Source: Bretschneidera sinensis (Eukaryota; Streptophyta; Magnoliopsida; Brassicales; Akaniaceae). From it: a stretch of DNA of 64,000 bases. Position 1 is the stretch's first letter. Every line of letters starts with the position of its first letter. The translations under genes and the position numbers were made by a program. The stretch is taken from the NCBI GenBank assembly GCA_023935145.1, contig CM043699.1, positions 106,715,536 to 106,779,535 of the forward strand, in the 5' to 3' direction. This document shows, one piece after another, positions 21,795 to 32,831 of this stretch. The notes beneath the pieces are model-generated. The model worked only from the letters and a program-made list of their open reading frames with translations, had not been told where the DNA came from and made no database searches.

Positions 21795-21944
21795 CTGAAA
21801 TCGCTGCAACTCTGTGGATGTAACCCGAGTTTGGGTGAACCACGTAAATCTATGTGCTGTGTATTTGTCTTTGATTTATTTCTATTTTCTTCTCTAGATT
21901 CACATCTCAAGATCCGTAGGGATAGGGTAGTTTAACCCTAACAA
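21795..21944 (+). repeat. LTR fragment inside the copia element
   Basis: Matches the last 150 bases of the element's own LTRs (GAAATCGCTGCAAC...TAACCCTAACA). It lies between the plus-strand gag and the inverted protease segment. Confidence 0.85.
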
Positions 21945-22479
21945 CTTTTGCATCAACCACTGAAATAGTATCTCTCACACTTGAGGTCATGTACAGAGTA
22001 CCCGTTTTTGTTCCACGAGCCACTACCATGGCTCCCTTTGTAATTTTCCAAGTACTAGCCCCAAATGTCACCGTGTGATCTTCAGCATCAAGCTGTCCTA
22101 CAGAGATCAAGCTCCTCATCAATTTTGGAACATGTCGCACTTTCTGTATCAACCACACAGACCTATTCAGCAATTTAATGCGAACGTTTCCCATACCCAC
22201 AATATCCAAGGCTTCTCCAACAGCCAAATATACCTTTCCAAAATCACCTGTCACATAGTGCTCCATGATTTCTCGGTGTGCAGTGGTATGGAAAGAAGCT
22301 CCTGAGTCCAAAACCCAAGAGTCAACGGGACTGTCAACAGAAGGTAATAAGGCATCTTGTAGTTCTTCTGTCACAGCATTTGCAGCATCGTTCTCATTCC
22401 TTTTCTTCTGCGGTTCTCTACAATTTTTCTTAAAGTGGCCAGTCTTGCCACAATTCCAGCATTCCAGTTGAGATATCAC
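21945..22479 (-). pseudogene. Inverted gag zinc knuckle and protease segment
   Basis: On the minus strand this reads QLECWNCGKTGHFKKNC (a CCHC knuckle) then SWVLDSGASFHTT, the copia aspartic protease with catalytic DSG, and RHVPKLMRSLISVGQLD. It continues in frame to 21945 and runs into the LTR fragment. It is the direct continuation of the gag at 21093-21792 but in the opposite orientation. Confidence 0.85.
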
Positions 22480-22620
22480 TTTATTCGCTCTCTTCTCGAC
22501 AATGAACAGTTGGTACTGGAGAAGATTCGTGGAACTGAGAATCCAGCAGATATGTTGACTAAGGGTGTCACTATTGAGAAATTGAAGCTGTGCTCAGCTT
22601 CAGTTGGTTTTCAAGCTTGA
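22476..22620 (+). pseudogene. Copia RNase H C-terminus
   Basis: Plus strand YHFIRSLLDNEQLVLEKIRG then ENPADMLTKGV, the end of a copia polyprotein, stopping at 22620. It is followed by untranslated DNA and the purine tract before the 3' LTR. Confidence 0.8.
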
Positions 22621-22711
22621 GGACAGGTGAATGAATTGCGGTGATGGTTGCTTTGTTTGAAGGCATGTGGTGCTTGGTGTTGGTAATTGGACCATTCTCC
22701 AAGTGGGAGAT

Positions 22712-23063
22712 TGTTAGGCTATGTGTGGAGCCTGGTGGGCTTTTTTTGTCCAATCTAGTGTTTTCAGCACTGTTTGGTATCTGTTTTACTTTAACCCGGA
22801 AATATAAGGGTTTCATCTTATTCTTTTGTGTAAGTGAGTGAGCCATCTTAAGTGTGTGAATACTATGAGGGGTGTTTAGAGGTGAGACCTCCTTGTATTG
22901 TTTTTCAAGACATAGTGAAATCACTGCAACTCCGTGGACGTAACCCGAGTTTGGGTGAACTACGTAAATCTGTGTGCTGTGTGTTTGACTTTGATTTATT
23001 TCTATTTTCTTCTTTATATTCGCATCTCAAGATCCGTAGAGATAGAGTAGTTTAACCCTAACA
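22712..23063 (+). repeat. 3' LTR of the rearranged copia element
   Basis: 352 bp and nearly identical to the 5' LTR by eye, which suggests a fairly recent insertion. Confidence 0.85.
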
Positions 23064-23964
23064 GATTATTCAGGTCAATCTCATCCATGATGGTTGTTTT
23101 TAGTTTGAGTTTGTCATTGACTTCATTTTTTTTATTTTTATATTAGGGGTTGCAATTATGGCATAAATTTGTTTAAGTTTAGAAAAATTGAAGAATTACA
23201 CACTCTCACCATAATTTTCATGTAAACTATTCAAATTTTTTTTTTTTCATTTCCTCCAAATCATAAAAATCTTCATCGATTATTCATTTTTTTTAAATGA
23301 AATTTGTTATTAAATCTTCAAATGACTTGAAAAAGTAGTTTCGATTTCCTAGGAGTGAAACAGAAAATTTTGTTGAAATTAATCTTAATTATAGATGTAC
23401 ACTTTATTTTCAAATCAAAGAATAAAATGAGGAATTAATCCTAGCATGTCTCTATATTGCTCCTGTCACTTGAGACCAATTTGTACTTTCAGAGATATAC
23501 ACCCTTTGATGATAATTTCATATCTGAAGGACCTTTTTCTTTTACCAAATATTTATACTCATTAACAAGTTCACTAATTCTATTCAATTCTCATTCGCTT
23601 TATTTTTAAATCAAAGAATAAAATGAAGAATTAATCCTAACATGTCACTTCTATCCCATAGTTCTGCTTGTGTCACTCAGAGAGATATACCATTTTGATT
23701 ATAATTTCATAAGAAATTCATGCGCAGAGGCTTTTTCTATACCCCAATATCTACACGTTCATTAATTCTCTTAATTTCTCACTTTTTAATATAATTCAAT
23801 CTAAAAAGAAAATATCATTTTCTATTTGTTTGGGAACAAACAATTATTCAGTACTAAATTCCTAATAAAACTTATACTATATTTAAACTAACTACATAAT
23901 CCAAAGATCATTTATTCTAATAATTTTAAAGGAGTTCATTTAAAACTAGATAGTACTTGAATTC
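23064..23964. other. AT-rich spacer with an internal duplication
   Basis: No gene. Two related units of about 196 bp start at 23404 and 23600 (TTATTTT(C/T)AAATCAAAGAAT, AATTAATCCTA(G/A)CATGTC, AGATATAC, ATAATTTCATA). The copies have diverged moderately. Confidence 0.6.
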
Positions 23965-24375
23965 CTAAAATAATAATAAACGAGGTTGAAAATGAACCCT
24001 GACCTCAACTTCAGAGCCCTCACAAACATAGCAGTCTGAGAGAAAGAAAGAATCATCCATTTCCTCAGAAAGGCGAATGAGTGTCATCTGCTCACTAGGA
24101 ATACCCAAAACCCTCTCAATTTTCCTCTTTAACTCTCCAAACAGATATGTTTCCCTCACCCTCACACTAGCTTCCTTGTTGGCGAACTTGACCAAAATGC
24201 TGAATTTTGGCTGCACTGGCAGGGGTTTGACAACAAGACTAACAAAGGCAAGTTGTTGGAAAAGATATGATTGGATGGGGCGTTGATGCCTAAACGCTCT
24301 TCAATTCTCTCCCTCAAGTCAAGGATGGTTGTCTTATCTGTCTTCCAATGATCTTGAGCAACACCATGACATTCA
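23965..24375 (-). pseudogene. Double ubiquitin-like gene, copy C, first domain deleted
   Basis: The minus strand from 24216 encodes an intact second domain (PKFSILVKFANKEASVRV, FGELKRKIERVLGIPSEQM, CYVCEGSEVEVRV) ending at 23965. Upstream (24216-24375) the ATGGTGTTGCTCA start of copy B is recognisable, but two internal deletions remove most of domain 1 and break the frame. It may still give a short protein from the Met at 24216. Confidence 0.75.
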
Positions 24376-24769
24376 ACAAGTCGAACAATTCCTCCTTAAA
24401 TATTAATTCTCTTTATTTTCAAGTGTCAAATTGTTAGTAAAATGAGAGCTCTAATTTAGGCAAGCATACGTAGGAAAAGATCATTCAGAAATGAATTTGT
24501 ATGTTGTATTCACTCTAAATGCATTTATGGGAAGGTGAATTATTTCTCATTCCTTTTGTTATACCTCAATTTATGTGCTGTAATTTGACATTGCTAGTAT
24601 ATGAAGGAATTGCAAAATGAAACACAAAATTTGCATGGTTGTGCTATCTCCTTGTGATTTAGTCTGCAATCCCCATGTTTTCTTTTATATACAAGTTAGA
24701 TAAACAACTAACCATGATTTAAAAAAAAAATTGAATTCTTAATCAAATTTGCATAGAGCACTCTAATAA
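24376..24769. other. Flank shared with the copy B upstream region
   Basis: Resembles the region beyond copy B (20012-20360), including GAGCTCTAATTTAGG and TGTATGTTGTATTCACTCTAAA, and ends at the LINE target duplication. No gene. It confirms that the duplicated module includes the UBL promoter side. Confidence 0.6.
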
Positions 24770-24978
24770 AGGTGCTGATAATGTTTTTTTTTTCTTTTTT
24801 ATAACCGCAAATTAAAACGCATAAATTTTATTAATTTCTCAAATAAGTAAGTTGATACAAGCACACCAGCATTGCTCAAAACCTATAACAAGGGTATAAA
24901 CCAGTTATACCACAGGCAACATTGAAGTGCCGCAACTTTTTGAGTCAAAACACCTGAAAAAACAGCTTCTTTTAGCTC

Positions 24979-25120
24979 TTGAATCTGTAATATGCTCTAA
25001 CAGCTGTCTAACCTCCAACCAAACACCCAATATCCGCAGATGAAGCTCCTTGAATCTGTAATATGCTCTAACAGCTGTCTAACCTCCAACCAAACACCCA
25101 ATATCCGCAGATGAAGCTCC
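24979..25120. repeat. Perfect 71-bp tandem duplication in the LINE 3' UTR
   Basis: The 71-bp unit starting TTGAATCTGTAATATGC at 24979 is repeated without change at 25050. Identity of the copies suggests a recent event. Confidence 0.95.
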
Positions 25121-25231
25121 TATAAACAGTACCACCCCTGCCAGAATATAACTGAAAATTGTCCCCAAAACAATGCAACAAATAGAGCAGACAAACATCC
25201 CTTTAAAGGAACAGCAAAATGAAGAAATAAA

Positions 25232-25531
25232 TCACAAGAACCATGCCTCAAGATCAGTTGTCCTATTTACTCTTGCTTTTGCAAGACTATCTGCAATAGA
25301 ATTAATGTCCCTGGGGATTTTCACAATGGTTATCTGTTTCAGTAGCTTAATAGTGTGTTGTATTTCATAGATAATATCATAGTACCTCCAAGGTTTATCC
25401 CCTTCTTCTTTTATCCAAGCAATGGCAACCTTGAAGTCAGTCTCTATAATGAGAGAAGCAGAACCATTCCAAGCTAAATTTCTAAACATCACCAAAGCTT
25501 CCCTTATTGCAATCAATTCTGCCTCGTTCAA
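25232..25531 (-). pseudogene. LINE RNase H-like C-terminal domain
   Basis: A 99-residue minus-strand open frame: MNEAELIAIREALVMF, LIIETDFKVAIAWI, VKIPRDINSIADSLAKA. The E-A-E-L-I-A-I-REAL, ETDF and NSIADSLAK stretches are the plant RNase H family found at the end of L1 ORF2. The normal ETDS is ETDF here. Confidence 0.8.
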
Positions 25532-25702
25532 GTCTGCAACACCGATATTTTTGAGAAGACAGCAATAAAATGGCCTCTATAACCATTGAGAACTCCACCA
25601 ACACCTGCAAACCCCTGGTTTTTCAAGTGAGGAACCATCTGTTGGGTTAAAGAGGAAAAGGGTATAAGAAAAATAAAGACAAACAAAATTTATGGACTCT
25701 TG

Positions 25703-26875
25703 CAGATGGAATAAATAAGAAACAAGACAAAAATATTTTGGTGGAAGAGAACTCAATGGAAATAACCTAATTGCTGCTTTGATTTCTTATTCTCAGAACA
25801 CAAGAGGCCTATATATAGGTTTACAATTTAACTGAAATCCTAAAAGTTCCCATATGAGAACTATCTGCAACTAAAAAACAATTTGTTAGAAGATCATGTG
25901 ATTAAATCAAATTATTTGAAACAGATAACAAACTAGATTTTTCTCAACAAGTTAACATAAATGACAAAGTCAACAATAGGATTGATATTTTTAAATCATA
26001 TTTTAAAACTCTCCCTTGATTCAAAATTGCAAACACCAAGCTTGGATATGAAGTATACATGCTTCTCATGAGGGAGTGATTTGGCGAGAATGTCTACCAC
26101 TTGCTTATCTGTGTTGTAGTATTTCAATGCTTTTTATCTCTCTTGCTATTAGGTCTCAAATAAAATGAAGCCAAATGTCGATATGCTTAGTTTTTCCATG
26201 AAACGCTGGAGTTTTTGTCATTGTAATTGCAGCTTTGTTACCACAAAGTATCTTTTTAATCATAATGCTTGATATGCTAAAGAAGTTGTAGTGACATACC
26301 AAGCCTCTAATGATGATAAAACTATTGTTGCTTGCTTTTTCAACTCCATGAAATAGCTCCCGATCCAAGACTAAAAATACTTCCCGAAGTATTTTTCTAA
26401 TCATCCATAGAACCTGCCTAATCACTATCTGTAAATTCAATTAATTTAAAGTCAAACACTTGAGAATACCATATCCCAAAGTCCACTGTTCTAGTAATCT
26501 AACGCAAGATTCGTTTAGTTGCTCCAAGATGATGCTTTATGAGATAGAATAAATAAGAAATAAGACAAAAATATTTTGGTGGAAGAGAACTCAATCGCTG
26601 CTTTGATTGCTTATTCACAGAACACAAGAGGCCTATATATAGGCTTACAACTTAACTGAAATACTAAAAGTTCTATATATAGGCTTACAACTTAATTGAA
26701 ATCCTAAAAGTTCTCATTGTGGATGAGAACTATCTGCAACTAAAAAACAATCTGGTAGAAAATCATGAGATTACATCAAATCATTTAATAGATAAGACTG
26801 AATTAACATACCAGATATTTCTCAACAACGACAAAGACAACAATAGGGCTAATATTTTTGATTCACATTTTAACA
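25703..26875 (-). mobile_element. Copia deletion derivative nested in the LINE
   Basis: Related LTR-like repeats at about 25703-26010 and 26538-26875 share TAAATAAGAAA(C/T)AAGACAAAAATATTTTGG and CACAAGAGGCCTATATATAGG. On the minus strand the right one starts TGTTAAAATGTGAATC. Between them is an RNase H piece. No primer site precedes it, so the element lost almost all internal sequence. The right LTR also holds a short local duplication (CTATATATAGGCTTACAACTTAA twice, near 26633 and 26673). Confidence 0.65.
26156..26440 (-). pseudogene. Copia RNase H fragment
   Basis: Minus strand KKILCGNKAAITMTKTPAFH then GKTKHIDIWLHFI, the RNase H end of a copia pol (the D of the usual CDN is G). It has in-frame disruptions upstream. 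It is 3' of the nested element's other pol parts, which are gone. Confidence 0.7.
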
Positions 26876-27059
26876 TCATCCACATTAAATTTGATTGCAT
26901 CAAGATGCACATCAAGAGGGTTCTACAAGGAAGAGGTTTTGGTCATTTGATAACATTTAGGATAAGAAAAACTCACAATGCATGAGATGTTTTGTGTAAA
27001 GTCAGATATAGATAAATTTTCAAAGTTTTCATCCCATTTGGCCCTTACCCACTAGCCCA

Positions 27060-27597
27060 AATGCACCTTTATGAGATCAAGAATGATTGTTCGATCAAAA
27101 ACCTTTCTGCTAAAGACCACATTATTCCTTCCCAACCATATTGACCATATGACAACATAATAAAAGCATTCCCTATATCTTTAGGTACTCCTTTTTTGGA
27201 CATAAGACGATCCATTGGCAGGAAGACCCAATAGATATTCCACCAAGATAAGATTGAACACCATGACAACCAAATACTTCTACATTGAAGAAATAAGTGG
27301 GTGGTTAACTGACCCTAAATTGTCTAAAAAAATAACACAACAGAGCTCATTGAATTGATTGGGAGTTGAAACTTTCTCGATAAAACTTCCTTAACAAGAA
27401 TTTTCTCTTGCAATAGTTGTCAGATGAAAACTTCAACTTTTGGGAGAGTGATACCTTGCCATGCTAAGGATTCTTCCTTTCTCTTGTCTGAGATAGGTGC
27501 TTCACAACATCGACAAAAAGACTTGACCTTATAAATTCCTTTAAAATCCCACTTCCAAATAATTATGTCTTCTATATCCTGTAAAAACACATTTTCA
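27060..27597 (-). pseudogene. LINE ORF2 zinc-binding reverse transcriptase-associated domain
   Basis: The minus strand reads IIIWKWDFKGIYKVKSFCR, ESLAWQGITLPKVEVFIWQL, LQEKILVKEVLS and later GWEGIMWSLAERF, across several frame breaks. This matches the domain that follows reverse transcriptase in plant L1 ORF2. The start at 27597 is the truncated 5' end of the insertion. Confidence 0.7.
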
Positions 27598-27615
27598 TAA
27601 GGTGCTGATAATGTT

Positions 27616-28496
27616 GGGTGATGAATAAGAACGTACCTATCGTTAAAGGAGCTTCAAATTGACACATCATCAGTTTAAAGTCCACAGTATTGATGAACTA
27701 AGAAAAAAAAATCCCAACAAACACTAACCCTTTGTCAGTCTCCAATCTCCATTTTATTGCTAAAAAAAAAAATTATTTTGGTTCCCAAAGTATCACATTA
27801 ATTCGATTTTAATCTCCAAACCATAACATTGTTTGTACAATCAAGTCTTGAAATATTTATATCCTCGATTGTTTAAACTGAAAGGTATGATTGATGATCA
27901 ACTTAGTGATTAACAAAGACTAATAAAATCAAATTGATACAACTGAAAATTTAGAGACTAAAATGAAATTAATGTGACAGTTTAGGGATCAAAATTGAGT
28001 TTGTTAAAGTTTTAATTTTATACCAATACCTACCACTTTTTTTGGGATACTTTATCACGAGTCACATGAACTATGGGTTCGATTTGACTCTTTGACCGTC
28101 ACATAGTATGTACATGCAACCACTCAAATTAAAATATGTTGATAGCTCTTAAGGTCATTCTTTATCAATTTAGGTTTCGTCACATACCCTTAATCATTGA
28201 TTATGATCGAGGATGAATTAAGACAATATTTAAAAACTAATTTAATGCTTAAATTATTAAATTTAAACAATTTTTTCTTTGAACTTACTGATTTAAGCAT
28301 GCGTTAATCAATTCTCAAACATCACTTAAGAATTGCATAGTCTGTCTCAAGGCACACTTTAGGCCTAAAGCAACTGATTAGGTCGCTCACCATGTAAACA
28401 TAGAATTGAACTCGAGGATCACGAACCAAGGGCCGTCCAAGCTGTCCCCTTTTAAGGATATGTTGGACTTTAGTCGCATGCCCTTGAAGCCTTCCG
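27616..28496. other. Spacer between the LINE and element C
   Basis: AT-rich, no gene. Only the last 90 bases (28410-28496) show some likeness to the DNA on the other side of element C (57890-57960). Confidence 0.55.
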
Positions 28497-31131
28497 TGTT
28501 AGGATTTTGGCTCAATTCCCCACAAAGAAGACTTCTAATTAGTTTAGAAAAAGTTGTTTCCTATTTTGTAGTTGCTTGTTCTAGTAGGAATAGTAATAAT
28601 TTCCTATTAGATTGTTGATTATACAAGTAGTAGTAATCTACTATGTTGTTGTTGTTTTTTTTCCTAATAGTATTAGGAAAATATCCTCTATATGAAGGAG
28701 GTCCCAGAGAAAGTTTGAGGTACACTCATAATTCTATATACATTGTAAACTAGAGGGATTTACTACTAGAGCTAGGATGATAACTTTGGGTGTATTGGGT
28801 TTTGTGTTGTTAAGTAGAGAGGGCACTTACAACTTGTAACGACCCATCCCGGGTTGGCCACCCCCGAGATGGTGTTATCACATTTTGAAATCCCAACACG
28901 ACACATATATGCAACAATATAAAAATGTACATCAACTGAATGTATGTATACCTGATAGACATCAATCCTCAACCCTCAATAGGAGAGTTACATTATTAAA
29001 ATATCAACTGAAATAATATATAAAACATATGATGCATGAATATTTACAAATATATATATTTTTTTCCATTAGTCTGAGGATGTGGACCACGTGGCTTACA
29101 GATAATGACTCAGTCTGAATCTCAGGTCACCAATTTATCTGTCCTGTCCACTTCCTGAAATTATTTAACAATGAGGAGTGAGCTTCACAAGCTCAGTGAA
29201 TTAAATTTACTAGAAGTACTCAATTATATACTTTTAATCACATCTTATAATTTAATCGTTTCTAATAATCTTCCAATATTCAATTATCTATTTTCTCATA
29301 TAATGCAATAACAACATTCTGTTATCACTACTCATATCATAATTCCAACCATTATACAATCTCTTCTTAAATTAATCATCAAACATATCAATCTTTTAAT
29401 CGTATATTTAATCATCTTGAGATTATCAATTTAACATCATTATTTACCTTGTTATGAGGTTCGTAGCATATAATCAATTAAGCAAATCAATTTTTATCAT
29501 ATCTTACTGCTATATTTCATTCTCATCATATCTATCTCTTTGTGAGACTAATTTGTCTATCAATCATATCACAATCAAGACTGATGCTTTATCATCTCAA
29601 TCAATAAAAATCAATAATTAAAACCAATGTAATGCATGAATTTAAATTATATTTCTTTATTTCTCATCATATCATTTCAGATTATCATTTAGGAACGTCT
29701 TCCCACATGTCAACATGTTTCAGCTAGACTAGCTGTCTTCTCGGTTATTTTATTCTCAACTAGACTGGCTGCCTTCTTGGTATTTTATTTTATGCATATG
29801 AGCAATAATATGAAAACAAATATATATTCAAGCATTCAATTTAGCTATCTAGTTCTTTATCAAAATTATTATTTTTATCATATTCATTTAATTATCTCAT
29901 CATATATCGTATCCGCTTTTTAATTATAGTTTTAAGAAATTTCTTAAAACTTCTCAGCATATTTTTCATTCATTCATCCTATTTAAAATATAAATTCTTA
30001 TATAATTAATATTCAACACACTTTCCAATTCCTAATAAATAAATTAATCAATTTCCATATATAACAAAAAATACATCATCAAATCATTGTAATTCACCAA
30101 TTTGCCCAAATATCATAATTTCATATTTTTATTGGTTTCGATTACTAAAAGTAAATCTAACTCACCACGTAGCACTTAAAGCTACCAGTGGATCATCTCC
30201 TTTCCTTTCCTACTCCTTTCAGTAATTTCACCCGATTTCTAATAGTCAACACCTGACATAATATTCATATTAAAATTTCTAATTTATTTTTCAATTCTTC
30301 CATAATTCATACCTTTTAAATTTCTACATCAAATTTCGGGTAATTTCATGTATGCATAATTTCAAAAATAAAATTCACATTTTTATCTTTTGTTTTTCTT
30401 AAAACTTCCCTCGAATCTCTTCAAAATTCTCCAGTAAACATCTTCAAAATTTCAATCTTTCAACCTTTTTGAGTCCTTAGGTGTTTAAAGAAAAAGAGTA
30501 ATTTGAAATGAAGAAATAAGGAAACCAAACGGGATTTGGTAAGAAAATGTTAAAAAAAAAAAACAGTTTTTATATTCAAATCATCTGCACCATTTTCCTT
30601 TGCTGTCCAACATGCATAATTGCATGTTGGGCGGTTTACACCTGGGCTCCAAGTATTTGCACCTTTTTTTTAACTTTCAAAAACTAGACACCTGGACGTT
30701 TAGATATCTTTTTTTTTTCTTCTTTTTTTCCTCCTTGTAACAGTAACCGTCCAACCTTTTTTTTTCCAAAAGAATTATTTCATTCAATAGTAAATCTTTC
30801 TCGTGTATATATATATTATTTTAATTTCATGTAATATCTATCAAATTACTTCTTTATCTTTACTTTAAGAACACAGGTATGACACAAGTAGAGCTAAGTT
30901 AAAAGCTTTTGTTGTAATGTGACTTTAGGGTGAGAGCTTGACAACTTTGTTTTCCCTAAAGTTGTAGTTAAAGATTAATAAAATAGTGGAGTTGTTGGTG
31001 GATGTAAGCAAAGAGGTTGCTGAACCACATTAATTATTGATGTTCTTACTCTTTGTTTGTTTTGCATATTTAATTGTTGTGTTTTTCGCCTAAATTTTGA
31101 GTAAGTGGATATTAGAGGTAAAATCCCAACA
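28497..31131 (+). repeat. 5' LTR of element C, split by solo LTR D
   Basis: The parts are 28497-28834 and 30890-31131, together about 580 bp. They match 31827-32388 plus 57819-57842. Confidence 0.85.
28835..30884 (-). mobile_element. Element D: solo chromovirus LTR
   Basis: Starts TGTAACGACCCATCCC and ends GGTATGACA, like the LTRs of element E (TGTAACGACC...GGGTATTACA). It is flanked by CAACT (28830-28834) and CAAGT (30885-30889), a 5-bp duplication with one change. The uninterrupted LTR at about 32121-32150 shows the empty site. Length is 2050 bp against about 2.8 kb for E; part of the tandem blocks is missing. Orientation is taken from E. Confidence 0.8.
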
Positions 31132-31826
31132 AGTGGTATCAGAGCTATGGTTCCGATGGAAAAAATACAAAAAGTAGGCATAATTAATATCGAACTATTT
31201 GATAAATTGAAGATAGAAGAAGGTATGATGAATATTAGCTTTTTTAAATTCATTATCACTAATTTGTTGAGTAGTATGTTGACAGCGATGAAATACTTGT
31301 AACCACAAGGAGATGACATAGTTGTGATGTTAATGGTGGGCAAGGAAGTTTGGATGAATGGGGAGGTTCCCGAAGTACCTCCAGATAGAGATAAGTTGAA
31401 GAAGCCAAGTATGTTCGAAATTAAAGAATTGTTTGTGATTATATCAAGAGAAGAGCCAGACAAAATGAGCGAGTAGAGCACTTCAAGGAAGGTGGAGGAA
31501 AGATTAAGATCCAAGTCTATAGATTTTTCAAATAAGGAGTACATCTAAAATAAGGAAGAGGAACATATACAATTGCAAAGCAAGGCCACGATGAAGGACT
31601 TGGAGAAGTTAAGTAGAACAAAGGGGAATAATAATGGAAAGGCTAATGAGGATGATGAGATGGAAGTTCTTGATGCTTCAAAAGTAGTGACGACAGATAC
31701 CATGAACAAAGATAGCTTGTACGTGTAATCGGATGAGATGGGGAGACCAAAATGAATGATCACACCAACCAAAGAAAAAAACCAAATTTGATGATAAGGT
31801 GGAGAATTTGAGCCAAGGTGGAGATT
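31132..31826 (+). pseudogene. Internal region of element C
   Basis: Frames begin MVPMEKIQKVGIINIELFDK after the primer site and continue with stops (MFEIKELFVIISREEPDKM, ATMKDLEKLSRTKG). The sequence could be a highly worn gag, but no diagnostic motif is visible. There is no protease, integrase or reverse transcriptase. A purine tract CAAGGTGGAGAT ends it. Confidence 0.5.
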
Positions 31827-32388
31827 TGTTAGGATTTTGGCTCAATTTCCCACTAATAAGACTTCTAATTAGTTTGAGAAAAGTTGTTTCCTATTTTGTA
31901 GTTGCTTGTTCTAGTAGGAATAGTAGTAATTTCCTATTAGATTGTTGATTGTACAAATAGTAGTAATCTACTATGTTGTTATTGTTTCTTTCCTAATAGT
32001 ATTAGGAAAATATCCTCGATATAAAGGGGGTCCCAGAGAAAGTTTGAGGTGCACTCATAATTCCATATACATTGTAAATTAGAGGTGTTTACTACTTGAG
32101 TTAGGATAAGAGCTTTGGGTGTATTGGGTTTTTAGGTTGTCAAGTAGAGAGGGCACTTACAACTAGAGTTAGGTTAAGAGCTTTTATTGTTTTGTGACTT
32201 TGGGGTGAGAGTTTGACAGCTTTGCTTTTCCTAAATTTGTAGTTGAAGATTAATAAAATAGTGGAGTTGTTGGTGGATGTAAGCAAAGAGGTTGTCGAAC
32301 CACATTAATTATTGGTGTTCTTACTCTTTATTTGATTTGTCTATTTAATTATTATGATTGTGTGTTTTGCCTAAATTTTGAATAGGTG
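31827..32388 (+). repeat. 3' LTR of element C, left part
   Basis: TGTTAGGATTTTGG to AATAGGTG, interrupted by element F. The final 24 bases are at 57819-57842. Confidence 0.85.
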
Positions 32389-32403
32389 TGATACGGCCAA
32401 TAA

Positions 32404-32693
32404 TTCACCCTCCAATAGCCTGATGACACATTGACAGCTCCCTTCCAATAGCCTGATGACACGTGGACAACTCACCTCCAATAGACTGATGACACATGGA
32501 CGATTCCCCTCCAATAGCTTGATGAGACTTGGATGGCTCCTCCCTAATAGCCTGATAACGGCTCCCCTCCAATAGTCTGATGACACTTGGACGACTCCCC
32601 TCCAATAGCCTGATAGCACGTGGACAGCTCCACTACAATAGCCTGATGACACGGTACGACTCCTCCCCAATAACCTAATGACATGTGGACAAG
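32404..32693 (+). repeat. 33-bp minisatellite in the F LTR
   Basis: About nine units of the type CTCCAATAGCCTGATGACAC(A/G)TGGA. The array recurs in the internal LTR copy (33957-34250) and in the 3' LTR (57178-57400) with different unit numbers. The 33-bp period equals 11 codons, so frames stay open on the minus strand. Confidence 0.9.
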
Positions 32694-32831
32694 CAGTTGG
32701 TGACACCGTCATTATTCACGAGCTCCCCTGTGGAGAACTGTAAGTGTGATTATAGGGATTGGGCCATCCCAAGACACATGACTAGATCCCCCACAGCAAG
32801 AACAAGATCTGTGGGATTGCCCCATCCCCAG

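Larger units (their letters stand above)
20703..23063 (+). mobile_element. Rearranged Ty1/copia element with internal inversion
   Basis: LTRs at 20703-21056 and 22712-23063 both run TGTTAGGCTATG...CCCTAACA. A primer site TGGTATCAGAGC follows the left LTR, and a purine tract AAGTGGGAGA precedes the right one. In between lie gag (+), a 150-bp LTR piece (+), gag zinc knuckle plus protease inverted (-), and the RNase H tail (+). Integrase and most of reverse transcriptase are missing. It splits the third UGT/tRNA/UBL module. The flanking pentamers (TGTTA and GATTA) match only partly. Confidence 0.85.
24787..27598 (-). mobile_element. 5'-truncated L1-type LINE, minus strand, with nested copia remnant
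   Basis: Flanked by a perfect 17-bp target duplication AAGGTGCTGATAATGTT (24770-24786 and 27599-27615). The left edge is a poly-T run, the complement of a poly-A tail, so the element is on the minus strand. It retains only the ORF2 C-terminus: a zinc-binding RVT-type domain (27597-27060) then RNase H (25531-25232). 5' truncation and long target duplications are standard for target-primed reverse transcription. It is interrupted by copia sequence at about 25703-26875. Confidence 0.85.

Noticed and set aside
32371..32712. Long minus-strand frames with repeated VIRLLEGS-type units, also at 33848-34276 and 57110-57428
   Set aside because: They arise from the 33-bp LTR minisatellite, whose period is a multiple of three. 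They occur in every LTR copy and in more than one frame.
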